Assembly: GCA_963855995.1 (NCBI GenBank)
Contig: OY979716.1
Location: forward strand, 56,725,594-56,789,593
From: Muricea muricata
Lineage: Eukaryota > Cnidaria > Anthozoa > Malacalcyonacea > Plexauridae
DNA length: 64,000 nucleotides
Direction: 5' to 3'
In this document: positions 36,133-47,062 of the stretch, in pieces
How the letters are laid out: each line of letters begins with the position of its first letter
Position numbering within the stretch: position 1 is the stretch's first letter
Notes under the pieces: generated by a model
What the model saw: only the letters and a program-made list of their open reading frames with translations
What the model was told of the DNA's origin: nothing
The model's database searches: none
Position numbers and translations under genes: made by a program

Positions 36133-38262
36133 GACCGGCTACCTAATAGAAATCCTAGTAAAATTCACCACCTACCTTATATAAAACAACCGGCTACCAA
36201 CATACAGTACCATATTCTCTCTATTTAGCCCCACCCCCCGGGGGGACTTATTCATTTCAGAAACTTTTGAGGGGGGCTTATTGAAGAGGGGGGAGCTTAA
36301 TTCAAAGGGGTGGCTTATTTATTCATCCAAAAAACCAGTGATGGAGATGTGTCGTTGTAATTTACTTTGTCTCAAACTGGACCGGCTACCGGCTACCTAA
36401 TAGAAATCCTAGTAAAATCGACCGTCTACTGACCGGCTACCGTATATAAAACGGTCATGGCTTTATAGGATACCCTAAGGGTCGAAATGTCGAGAGAGCA
36501 CTGGGACCGAGTTGCCCCGGTGTTTTGTGTATTTCTCACTTACTGGGACTGTATCCACTTTAATCACTGTATCTACTTCACCAAATTTAGCTAAAGAGAG
36601 AGCGCGTAGCACGACAATAAGTGTACTGTTTTGCTATATTAAAACTATTCTCACTCACTGGGACTGTACCACTTCACCAAATTTAGCTGAAGTGCGAGCC
36701 CGAAGGGTGAGTAATGATTGTCGCGCTACACGCTCCCTCTTTAGCTAAATTTGGTGAAGTAGATACAGTCCCAGTGAGTGAGAAATGTGACAACCCAAGA
36801 CTCGATATTGGTAGTTATGTATAGGGATACACAAAACACAGGGGCAACTCGGTCCAAGTGCTCTCTCGACATTTCGACCTTTAAGCACGTTTTCCACTTC
36901 AATCGTATCATAGCAAAACGTAGCGTATTTCATTGTTTCGTGAACACTCAAGCACAACTTATGATATGGACACAATGAAATACGCTACGTTTTGCTACAA
37001 TACGATTGAAGTGGAAACTGGCCTTTAGGGTATCCTATAAAGCCATGACCTATATAAAAGGACCGGCTACCAACTTACAGTAGCCGGGCGTGAAATTTTT
37101 TAAAGTGCCATCGACATTTAGTTTTGTTCAAAGTTGACCGGCTACCAGCTATCTAATAGAAATCCTAATAAAATCGACCGGCTACCAACATATAGTAGCC
37201 GGTCTTGAAATTTTTCTAAGTGTCGTTGTGATTTACTTTGCCTCAAACTCCACCGGCTACCGGCTACCTAATAGAAATCCTAATAAAATCAACCGACTAC
37301 TGACCGGCTACGAACTTATGGTAGCCGGTCTGCTACAATACGATTTGAGGCAGAGGTTTGAGGCAAAGTAAATCACAACGACACTCAGAAAAATTTCAAG
37401 ACCGGCTACCATAAGTTGGTAGCCGGTCATTTTATTATGGTAGCCGGTCAGTAGCCAGTCGATTTTATTAGGATTTCTATTAGGTAGCCAGTAGCCGGTC
37501 GAGTTTGAGGCAAAGTAAATCAGAACGACACTTAGAAAAATTTCTAGACCAGCTACCATAAGTTGGTACCCGGTCGTTTTATTATGGTAGCCGGTCAGTA
37601 GCTGGTTACTTTTTATTAGGATTTCTATTAGGTAGCTGGTCAACTTTGAACAAAACTAAATGTCGATGTCACTTACAAAAATTTCATGCCCGGCTACTGT
37701 AAGTTGGTAGCCGGTCATTTCCAATGGTAGCCTGTCATTTTAATTGGAATTTGTATTGTAGCTGGTAGCCAGTTGGTTTTAGCTTGGAAGTAAATTTATT
37801 GGACACTGAAAAAATCAGGCACCGGCTACACCCAAGCAGCAGCCGATCATTTTCTTATTGTAGCCGGTCCTTTTAATTGGAATTTCTATTGGTAGCTGGT
37901 AGCCGGTTAGTTTTAGCTTTGAAGTAAATTTATTAGACACTTAGAAAACACCAAGCACCGACTACAGCCAAGCAGTAGCCGGTTGTTTTCTTATGGTAGC
38001 CGATCAGTAGCTGGTCATTTTAATTGGAATTTCTATTGGTAGCCGGTAGCCGTTTAGTTTTAGCTCCGAATGAAATTTATTAGACACTTGTGGAAAAAAT
38101 TGAGGACCGGCTACACCCAAGAGGTAGTCGGTTCAGTAGCCGCTCAATTTCATTGCAATTTGTATTGCTAGCCGGTTACTCTTAGCTTTGAAGTAAATTT
38201 AGCACAGGAGCAGAAAGAATGAAGTACCAGCCAGGTAAAAAGGTAGCCGGTCGTTTTTGCTA
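36133..38262. repeat. GGTAGCCGGTC inverted motif array, copy 1 (foldback-like)
   Basis: Dozens of ACCGGCTACC or GGTAGCCGGT motifs are embedded in units such as CTAATAGAAATCCTAATAAA. The left part (36133-37320) carries units in one orientation and the right part (37380-38262) in the other, so the region folds on itself with a centre near 37330. Successive units diverge to the right. It fills most of the space between the convergent recombinase and helicase genes. A GGGG-rich patch at 36225-36310 looks like a further small insertion. Interval 35556-36132 holds no gene. Confidence 0.8.
36455..37045. mobile_element. Nested inverted-repeat element within the array, with a second hairpin inside
   Basis: TCATGGCTTTATAGGATACC at about 36457 recurs inverted at about 37027-37047. 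The following 160 bp (GTCGAGAGAGCAC, CCCCGGTGTTTTGTG, ACTTCACCAAATTTAGCTAA) recurs inverted at 36715-36885. Inside the right arm at 36888-37016 is a smaller hairpin with arms of about 45 bp around CAAAACGTAGCGTATTTCAT. This shows repeated insertion into the array. Confidence 0.75.
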
Positions 38263-38804
38263 ATAGTCAATAATATCATTAGGTAGTCATTTGACCGTGA
38301 ATATTTTTTGCCTGGGCGGTGGCTTTTGGTAATCTATCAATTGACATAGCATACATACTTGATAGGAATTTAGTAACGTTAATTTATCATATCTAAATGA
38401 GAGAGCATAAAGAGTGCTATTTTGTGGCACTTGTAAATAATTGATCATACACAGTTGATATATTTTATTTGCACAACATATAACACAGTATTTATAATTG
38501 CAATAACGCAATGGTATTGTAGTTATTGTAGAGCAGAAACATGCCTGGCAATTGCAAATAATTAATCACGCTTCAGTCACTTATCAATTTAGGGAGGAAT
38601 CATTATTTTTTAGAGGGGGGGGGGAGTATAACAACAGAAAATAACTTTGGAATTATCGTTGCCTTCTCTTAGTACATGAAAAACAAACATCACATTTTCT
38701 AAGATCATTTTAAAATTTTCAAAAACATATAATCCTATCGGCAATTGTAGTAGTTCTTGTCCAATAAACAATGATAAATCCCATAGTAGCAATGTATTTA
38801 CCTC

Positions 38805-38900
38805 CTGTGGAGGGGGGAGAATACCTCCACTGTATCCCCTGCGTGTCGTAAAAGGCAGCTAAAAGGGGTTAGGCGATGGATTAACGCCCGCCCTTTTTTT
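38805..38900 (+). repeat. Possible SINE-type conserved core
   Basis: CTGCGTGTCGTAAAAGGCAG followed by CTAAAAGGGG resembles a short core that I remember recurring in many invertebrate repeats (CGTCGTAAGAGGCGACTAA). No A/B box pair or tail is evident here. The flanks 38263-38804 and 38901-39654 show no gene. Confidence 0.3.
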
Positions 38901-39654
38901 TCTGTTCGAAATTTGTAATAACACAACAGCGTTTGTTTGTAGCTGATGGAAAAAACCCTTAGCATCCTCTATATTCCAACAAGCGATGTAACACACACAT
39001 TCAGGTAATTAGTATTTCTCGTTTCATAACATCGTCCATGCCACTGTTTACATGAGACAGGCTAGACCAGTGAGCTGGCCCCATTTGTGCCAGGAAAATT
39101 GTCCTTCTTAAGCCAAAAACAAGTTTTAGGCTAACTGGTTATTGTCTTTCAAATCTAGTTTACGTAAAATATCGAACTTGTGTTAAGTATAAGAGATATT
39201 AGTCACGGCGGTTAGCCAGGCTAGCCCGGATCATGTAATCAACCGCCATGTTCTAAGTTTTTATTTATTTAAGTTTTCATTCAATTGGGTAAATTTATGC
39301 AGCAAACAATGAGTGCATAATGCTTTAACTTTGTGTTGTACTTTGAAAAGTACTTAAAGGAAACACTTAATCCTTTACTAATGGCAACACACACACAGTT
39401 TCATCATGAAGGGGATTAAAGCTGCTTCAGACCACAAAAGTTTTTGTGATCACAACTTCAATTTTGTATTGGTAAATGATACATTTTGGAGAGTTTGTAA
39501 GAAATCTTAGAGGAAAATTCATGCTAGGTGAAAAACTGATTTGATGATTTACCTTTAAACTTTCATGGTGTGAATTAGCCTTTCCAAAGATATGTTTAGT
39601 AAACTAAACGGAATCTGATTATGTAAGTTCACATAATGAAAGTTCCGTGAGTAT

Positions 39655-42340
39655 TTACCATGGCCGCCATGTCTTAATTTTCATCCAATAAGATTGTGAG
39701 AGGATCTGAGGACGCGCCGGGTCTCCATCTTCATCTAGCTGAATTTCTTCTTCATCGCTATCATTCGGTTCCGGCGTTTGAAAAGCTTCCATTGCATGTG
39801 AAAAAGGACAACAATCTGGAACATGAGCAGTGAGGCATCGATAGTTGGATCGGCGACCACCCAGAAGTTCTTCTCCTGATGTGTTCGCCGTAATCCAGCT
39901 CTTCGTGCACGTTCTCGAAAGCTGTGCACCAGAGCCTTTGACGGGTTTCTGTAGAAAGACCATTTTATCAGCTGGGCAACCCTCGTAAAATATTCATTAG
40001 AGTTAAGCACCCAGCCATCCGGCGGACTACTAATCTGTTGTTGGGGGACAGACGTTGATGGCTCCGAGGTGCTGTCCAGTGGTGCAGGTGCAGGTGTTGC
40101 TCGATCGTCATCAGGGGCTGTTACCTGGCTATCAATGGCTCTTAGATCTTTATCAACGGCTGTTGCATCGTCATCAACGGCTGACTGATCGTGATCAACC
40201 GCTTTTGTATGGTCGTCAACGACTGTTTGTTCATCATCATCAATGGTTGATGCATTAGCACCAAGGGCTGTTGAACCAGCAACGGCAACTGCTATGTTGA
40301 CATCGGACTCAATAACGTTCCAATCAATGTCAGTTTCATAGCCCGTGTTCTCGTCCTCAGCCGTCTGCTCTACTGCATGCGTTAATGAACGTGGCGATGC
40401 GTGACCATGGGAGATTTGTCCCTCGCTGTCGGTGTGCTCATCATCCGTTCCATCAAGTTGTTGTCGCCGACGTTTCCGTAGTCGTTGGTTACGGTATTCC
40501 TGGTGGAATCGCTTGTGAATGACGGGGCTGGTGGGTTCTTTTTCTGGCATTTCCACTTCTTTCAAATCGCCAGGACAAATGCCGCGAACATGCTCAATTT
40601 CGAAAAGGGACGTTGCTTCGTTGGCAGTCATGGTCAGTCTTCTGGTGACATTCGGCTCGTAGCACAACTCGTCCTTTGAAATATGGTGGTAGTGACGTGC
40701 AACTCGTCTAGGATCCAGGCTATACAATCCATAGCATGATCATATCCAACAGTCTATTAACGGTATTTGGGATGGCAAAGACTTTGTGATGAAGACTTGA
40801 ATCCTTCTTTGCACATTTGCATCTTCATCGCCGAAGTTGGGAACATCATTGGTCGTTATGTAGTAGGGACTGTTGTTGATGACCCGTCTCGGTTTACCAT
40901 GCTTGACCGCTGTGACCATCCAGCCACCTTGCAGTATGGTTTTGGTGAGGGTTGAGTCCATCGTATTGGCTGACCACTCGTCGACGATCACCAGCTGTGT
41001 GTCATCGGTAAGCATAGCGGCCGAAAACTGACGTTCGCTTGTGATGGTCGCCATACTTTCTGCTGGAACTACACGATGAAATATGTTTGCCCAAGAGGTT
41101 TTACCAGAATCTCTCGGACACGCAACAACGAGTTTTCTTACTTTCTGTGGCATTTTAGATGCCATCAAACACTGGCACAGCTTGTTGAGAAAGTTCACAC
41201 GTACCGCTGGTTCGTCGAATGAGTTGAGGATGGCTTCTATAAAGTAGCCGGGCTCTGGTCGGGTCGTACAATCATAGGGCATGAATGCCCTTGGTGAGAT
41301 CTTTCTACGCATTGCATCGTCGATAGCACAGGGTACGAAAGTGCAATTTTCGACAGACAAGCACACTCCATGTGATACTTCGATGAGGTCCAGATTGAAC
41401 TTTAACTGCTGGACGATTTTGCGAGGAACTTTTCAATCATGTGGAAATGCTTCATTACACCGTCCCTCAGATACTGATTCGCCAGTAATTTATGAAGGTA
41501 ACTCGTCACGTCCATCATTCTCACGTATGTGAATGATGCACCATCCGGTTTTGCGTACACCTGTGATCGATAGAGGGCGTGGTCTCACAATTTCATGGTT
41601 TTGTTGATTTTTTTACCACAGCAGATACTTCGTTGCTTCCGATTTCATAGGGATGCAGAAAACTGTCGTCGTGTGAAACATCGATATCAATGACGAGGCT
41701 GTCAGAACGTAACCTCTCAACAGCATGCTGTATAGGTGCACAATGCTCTCGTTGATTTATGACAACAATTGCACATGGAACAGTTGGGAAATGGCTCGGA
41801 CAAATGTCTTTGTCATATGAGTCGGGATCGTCGGAGCTGTCGGCTGCTTCTTGGTAGCAGTAGGCTGCTTCTTGGTAGCAGTAGACGTTAGACAAGTCCA
41901 AAATCTCTTGAACTGCCTCGTTGTTATGGTCTTGGATCACTTGGAACAACTGCTTTGCCGCCGTCTCTGTCTGTCGGTTTTGGTCACTGCTTACCCTTAC
42001 TCAGATAGGTGTGATATTCGGCTCCACCTCCTCGATATGCAATTTAGCGAAAATCGTCGTCTTGTTACACTCGTCATTTTCTCAGTACACGATGAAATAT
42101 GCAATCGCTGGATAGGTTTCGCCTCTACAATCTTCTGAGGACTTTGCGTTGGTAGTTACGCACGTAACACGTGAGAAGAAAAATTGAATGCCGCTGATGT
42201 TAGACAGGACATCGTCTAAACTCAATCTTTTGGATGGAATTTTGTACATTGCCAGTTTGATATCCTTGCGGCAAACACGCCAAACAGCTCTGCAGGATAT
42301 AGCTTTGCAATTTGTGGAAATCTAGTGTGTATTTGATAAA
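39655..42340 (-). pseudogene. SF3-helicase replication-type protein, copy 1
   Basis: N-terminal homology to copy 2 starts near 42335 (AISCRAVWRV, IPSKRLSLDDVLS, TYPAIAYFIVY) and passes TGA at 42082-42084 and another near 42003. It then includes LFQVIQDHNNEAVQEIL and, after shifts, MMDVTSYLHKLLANQYL. The helicase block (from about 41430) has Walker A PRDSGKT (41120-41097; the leading Gly is Cys here), Walker B QLVIVDEW (Asp-Glu codons 40982-40977) and motif C NNSPYYITTNDVP. These are SF3 motifs as in small DNA-virus and plasmid replication initiators. After a shift near 40700 come a basic RNQRLRKRRR stretch, an unusual Asp-Asp repeat region (DDDEQTVVDDHTKAVDHD, 40250-40110), and a C-terminal WVLNSNEYF...FWVVADPTIDA domain. 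At least four frameshifts. No capsid gene accompanies it. Confidence 0.7.
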
Positions 42341-42855
42341 TTTTACTGTTTTTCTAAATGTTGTAAAGAGAAGACAATGAAGCAACGCACTCTATATGAG
42401 TTACTTACCATAGTCAGAATGTTTGCACGAAGCGAATTCTGCAATCTTTTTTAATCCAATTCCTTTCTGGGATGTGGAGGAGCCATAACATTGGAAAAAG
42501 CGAACAGCAATACAATATTCGAACAACGACGGTCGATTGAAAAATGCGATAGTTACTACAGACAGCGCAATTTAAACTTAACTTATTATGCGTGCATGCA
42601 TTTATGATTCATGTGGTGGAACGACATATTGTACTTTGGTGGGGTATCGTATAGGTAAAATTTGTTTCCTTAAGCGTATGACAATCACATCCATTAGTCT
42701 TCCATTTTCGCCTCAATGCATGAACAGCACAATTTGTGAGATTCTTAATAATGCGAAGTTATTTCAAGCAATAAACGGATTCTAATGTGCACAAAAAGTA
42801 ACAAAATAGTGTATTTCTTTTTTATGATTTTTTGCATATACTTAAAATGCATAAC

Positions 42856-43094
42856 AGGAACATGTATAAACATTTAAATATTCCTGTTTGGAAAGGGAAC
42901 GTGAATGAAAAAGGAACAAATTGTTTTTATGAATATAATGTTGTTCCGGAGGATTATGTTCCGAATGTCAGAACCGTTTGGGAACGAAAGCCAATTAGGA
43001 ACAGCCAGTCTGTTCCGGTTCATGGTCAAGTAATGAGGAAAAAACGTTCCTCTTGAAAGGAACGCGTAAGCAATTGTTCCCTCTTAGCCTTTGT
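42856..43094. repeat. GGAAC/GTTCC motif array, copy 2
   Basis: About thirteen AGGAAC, GGGAAC, TGTTCC and GTTCCC motifs in both orientations within 240 bp, e.g. AAAGGAACAAATTG and ACGTTCCTCTTGAAAGGAAC. Same motif as the array at 33598-33882, yet the sequence between motifs does not match, so motif and position are conserved rather than the whole segment. Confidence 0.8.
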
Positions 43095-43155
43095 TCCCTT
43101 TACGTTCATTGAAGACGAACGATGTCTTAGTGACATTATGTTCTTCCTGTACGCA

Positions 43156-43163
43156 TATAAATA
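43156..43163 (+). promoter_or_regulatory. TATA box downstream of GGAAC array 2
   Basis: GCATATAAATAGCC lies about 60 bp after the last GGAAC motif and about 300 bp before the recombinase coding region, on the same strand. This suggests that the array is the upstream element of the recombinase promoter. Confidence 0.45.
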
Positions 43164-43468
43164 GCCTGATAATAACATTAGCAGACCACGCAAACACAGC
43201 AATAAACATAAATATAATTCCATAGATTGCTCATTCGTTTGTCTAAATATGCAGAAATAAAAAAAAGCATTGCAATGCCCGTATCATTAAATGCAAGATT
43301 ATAGCTGTGGGCTTGTATTTCATTGTAAAAAGAGCTTAAAAAGCAAAATAAATGCATTTCACATGGCAAACTTTTTAGGTGTTTGCATACAAAAACAAAG
43401 TCGCCTGGCATTTTCTCGCTTTTCATGTGTGCAAGTAAGACGCTAGAATAGATTGGAAGTTAGTAGAC

Positions 43469-45093
43469 GGTGCATTTCCTAAACTGAGACAACTACATCT
43501 AATAAAAAACAGTGATGGGCTAATTTGATGTCCAATTGCTGGCTGTGACCACCCTGGATTTTCGAGTCGGAGAGGATGTCGTGAGCATGTAAAGGCAAAA
43601 CATTCCTGGTATCACTATTTCGACGAGAAGCCCAAACTATTTGAAGATAACTCGCTGTTGACTTTCGCCCGATATGCCTTCAAGGGAAAAGGATCCAAAA
43701 TACCGAACTGCTCGAAGGATAATGATTTTGCACGTTTCTTCTTGCAGTGGCTGCAAAGCAGCTGTGGCGGATATTTCACAAGCAATCGGATATTTCTGTG
43801 ACAAGAGTGTTAAAGTTCATCAAATTTTGTTGCGATGAGAGTGGCGAGGCGGAAGAAGACCTGTTTTCGTTTCCAAATATGATTGACTACATGTTGGGAT
43901 CTTCGCAGCTTTTGACAAATTTTGTCGACAGTCTACACAAAATATGGGGTATTGGCCAGTCGGGGCATATGGCGTACGTAGCGAGCATATCAGATTTACT
44001 TGACTTTCGCAAATTTTGTTCACCACCAGCGTCCGTGCTTCAAAACTTCGCTGTCACCAAGGTCTACGTGAAAAGAATGCAAAAGTGTTTGGCAAAAGAT
44101 GAGATTAAACTGGACAACCGATTTGGATATAGAGACGCTCGAATCTCGCAGAAGTTGGGCCACCCTATTTGAAGTACAATCTGTCATCCCATATCACATT
44201 GAACATTATAAATCTGTTCTGGAAAGGTGTACGATAAATTCAAGTTGTGTGAAGCCTGGAGACCTCACATTTGCCACGAGATTCATCGCAGGGTACTTGT
44301 TTCTTAAAGTGAAAGGCTGTCGACCGATGACCTACCAACACCTTACCCTACATATGTTCGAAAGTGCGAAGAAAAATGAGGGAATGGTAGATCAGAAAAT
44401 TTTCAAGACGGCCAAAACGTACAGTTTCGATAGCGTCTACTTTGCGGAAGGTAGCATAGAATTTTTGGAACAGTACATCAAATGTGTGAGACCCCTTCTA
44501 AATCCATCCTGTGAGTACGCTTAGTGAATCGAAATGGAAAACAGTTTCAGAAACTTACTGAACTTTTCAGCGTCCTAGTTTTCCAGGCGATTGGAAAGTA
44601 CATCCACCCAACAAGATACAGACAGATAATTGAAACCCAAAGTTGCAATGTACTTCCTCCAAAGGAACAAAAGTGGATGTCAGAAGATCAAAAACACAGC
44701 TCGAATGTCGCCCGTGTTTACTATCAGAAGAAACGGTCACGCGAGGTAGCCTAAAGAGGACGTTTGTGTATGAGCAAGTTGCTAGCCACGGAAAATGGGA
44801 ATGTTTCCAACGAGGTGGACAAAACTGTGGAGAATGAAAACAGTCGAACAACTTGTGCATTGAATTCAGCGTTGCAAACAAATGACTTCCCTCAAAAACA
44901 TTGGACAGAGAAATTATTTCGGCGGCGTTCTGGTATATGATTCACAGCAGAGGAAGACGATTTTATTAAAGTTGGCATTACAAAATTTGGGCTGCGTTGG
45001 TCAACGATATTACGTCACCCTGGTTTTACTTTCAATGCATGTCGTGTTCCAAACACTTTGCCCAAAAGAGCAGAGGCGTTAAAACTTGTGTAA
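43469..45093 (+). pseudogene. C2H2 zinc-finger tyrosine recombinase (Crypton-like) with Myb/SANT-like tail, copy 2
   Basis: LRQLHLIKNSDGL, TGA where copy 1 has His (43527), then the finger CPIAGCDHPGFSSRRGCREH and WYHYFDEKP. After a shift near 43800 come VTRVLKFIKFCCDESGEAEE and WGIGQSGHMAYVASISDLLD. A 1-nt shift near 44105 leads to LDIETLESRRSWATLFEVQS. Catalytic-type residues are KGCRPMTY (near 44315), HPTR (near 44609), DQKHSS and VYYQK (44680-44740). A shift near 44520 interrupts between CEY and VNRNGKQFQ. The Myb/SANT-like tail (FTAEEDDFIKVGITKFGLRW) follows an in-frame TGA at 44938-44940 that replaces a CGN Arg of copy 1. The natural stop is 45091-45093. Function as for copy 1. Confidence 0.8.
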
Positions 45094-45370
45094 TTATATA
45101 TGACTTGTAAATCGTATTGCATGAATTGAAAGGCGGACAGGGCCACAATTAAAATAAATCTTGTAAAAAAACAAATACAATTGATGTTTGTCATGTAGCT
45201 GTTGTCTGTTCTAGTCTAATTTTTGATGTTTTTCTAGCCACTTGCACATTCAATAATTAAGAATAGCCACTTGTACATTGTACTTGAAAAGATTTTAAAC
45301 TTGCATGAAGTTGGAAAGATCAAACTTAGAAAATTTCAAGAGTAGAAGTCGTATAGAATGTATAGTGAAA

Positions 45371-45714
45371 CGCTTGGCTACCACCTGGCTACCATAGACA
45401 GTAGCCAGGTGGTAGCCAGGTGTTTTACTAGAGATTTGTATTGGTAGCCAGGTAGCCAGCTGTTTTGAAGTTAGACTAAGTTTCAAGACATGATTTGTAT
45501 AAAAGAACATAAGTTTTCAAATACCTGGCTACCACCTAACTACCATTGTCAGTAGCCAGGTGTTTCAAAACTTATGTTCTTTTATACAAATCATGTCTTG
45601 AAACTTAGTCTAACTTCAAAACAGCTGGCTACCTGGCTACCAATACAAATCTCTAGTAAAACACCTGGCTACCACCTGGCTACTGCCCATGGTAGCCAGG
45701 TGGTAGCCAGCTGT
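45371..45714. repeat. GGTAGCCAGGTG inverted array, copy 2
   Basis: CACCTGGCTACC motifs and their complements surround a long hairpin. TTTTGAAGTTAGACTAAG through ATACAAATCATG at 45469-45510 recurs inverted at 45573-45625, centred near 45540. Further degenerate units occur at about 46553-46568 (interrupted by a MITE), 46808-46818 and 46975-47015. The position between recombinase and SF3 gene matches the larger array of copy 1; the motif differs by one base (CCAGG versus CCGGT). Confidence 0.75.
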
Positions 45715-46568
45715 TAAAAAATCTCTTAACTTTATGCAAGTGACCTGTTGAAAGTTAGTAACAATGGAAAATTAATGCAAATCCTTAGTAGAATAGGTAG
45801 TTATGACCTGGCCACTGGCATTAAACACTAGCCTCATATCTAGGATTGATTAAATTGAGTTATATCATATTCGTTTTGTATGTAACACATATCTGTGTTC
45901 GGTATGATTAGATAATAAAAGCACTTAGTTGGAGTAATTACGTTCAGGTACGTTTCTACACAATAAAGTTGGCAACTTAAAAAGCAAAACAATGATGAAT
46001 GGCAATTTTTTTAATTGTGCACCTTCTTCATTTATATTTTTTTAATATTGTGCACATTCTTTATTTATAATTTTTTATTCTCGTGCACCTTTTCATTATT
46101 TTGTTAGAATTAATATTTTTTGTCTTATTGAATATTGTATAGAATGTATAACAAATTTACTTAACACACAGGGAAAGAAGGTCAAAAATACTGCAACTTC
46201 TCAACATAGTTGTATATTGAAACAAATGTAAAGACACAGACACGAAAAAAGGTAAGTAATGTCATGTTAAAGCGACTTTGGCCTTTTTGTGTGTTAGAAT
46301 ACCAAATAAATCCGTCCGTATTCCTATAGAATTGCAGTAATTGCTGGACCACGTCTCTTTTAGGGCTTCACTTGGAATACCCTGCACTCAACATATATAA
46401 ATAAATGATAAGTTGAAGCGAACCTTAAAGTACTAGAATTGGTATCACACATATATGTTAGATTTAAGAGAAGTGCTAAAACTGTTCTGTGCACTTCTAT
46501 GTTATTCCCATCAAGGCATTCAAAATGATATGATGTCATATAAACTTTTCCTTCAGGTGGTAGCCAGG

Positions 46569-46805
46569 GGCCGGTTGTTCGAAGCTCGTTTAGCTTCAAC
46601 GGTGGTTAAGCTCAAAGTAGAAACCAAGTTCATAGATTCATTCAACAACCGAACTAAAAGTTTTGAACCTTAGTAGAATGATTATGCTTACAACTACATA
46701 TTTACTGCAAAATATTTAAGTTAACTGTTTAACGAGTGATGTAAGAGTGTTATTTTATTTTGACTTATCCACCGTTTACGCTAAACAGGCTTCGAACAAT
46801 CGGCC
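46569..46805. mobile_element. 237-bp MITE inserted in a GGTAGCCAGG unit, CCAGG duplication
   Basis: The left end GGCCGGTTGTTCGAAGC is matched by the inverted right end GGCCGATTGTTCGAAGC. CCAGG occurs on both sides (46564-46568 and 46806-46810). Removing the insert gives GGTAGCCAGGTGTTTCA, which is exactly the repeat unit seen at about 45553, so the MITE postdates the array. Confidence 0.8.
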
Positions 46806-47062
46806 CCAGGTGTTTCAATGATGTAATATTATGTTAATGATTTTTTGAAATTTCTAAACCAAGTAAATGACGTCCCTTCTACCTCGCTACTAGCTTTAAT
46901 AGTCACATGTTTGAAAAACTTGTGTCATTATCTGCTAATCATTTCTTCGAAAGACCAGGCTACGTTGCCTAGCCTATCATAGACAGGTTGTAACCACGTG
47001 GTTCAAAACTCATGTAATTTTATGTGATTTTTTCACACAACTAGGTCCAATGTGATACACAC

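Larger units (their letters stand above)
33598..42340. mobile_element. Composite element copy 1: motif array, tyrosine recombinase (+), inverted array, SF3 helicase (-)
   Basis: Contains in order the GGAAC array (33598-33882), recombinase (33985-35555), GGTAGCC array (36133-38262) and SF3 protein (42340-39655). The same four parts in the same order and orientation recur at 42856-49932. Exact ends are not defined: I found no terminal inverted repeats or target duplication, as expected for a tyrosine-recombinase element. The unit is inferred from recurrence. Confidence 0.6.

Noticed and set aside
41851..42138. Plus-strand ORFs overlapping the SF3 gene
   Set aside because: Antisense shadows of a conserved minus-strand coding region that aligns to copy 2.
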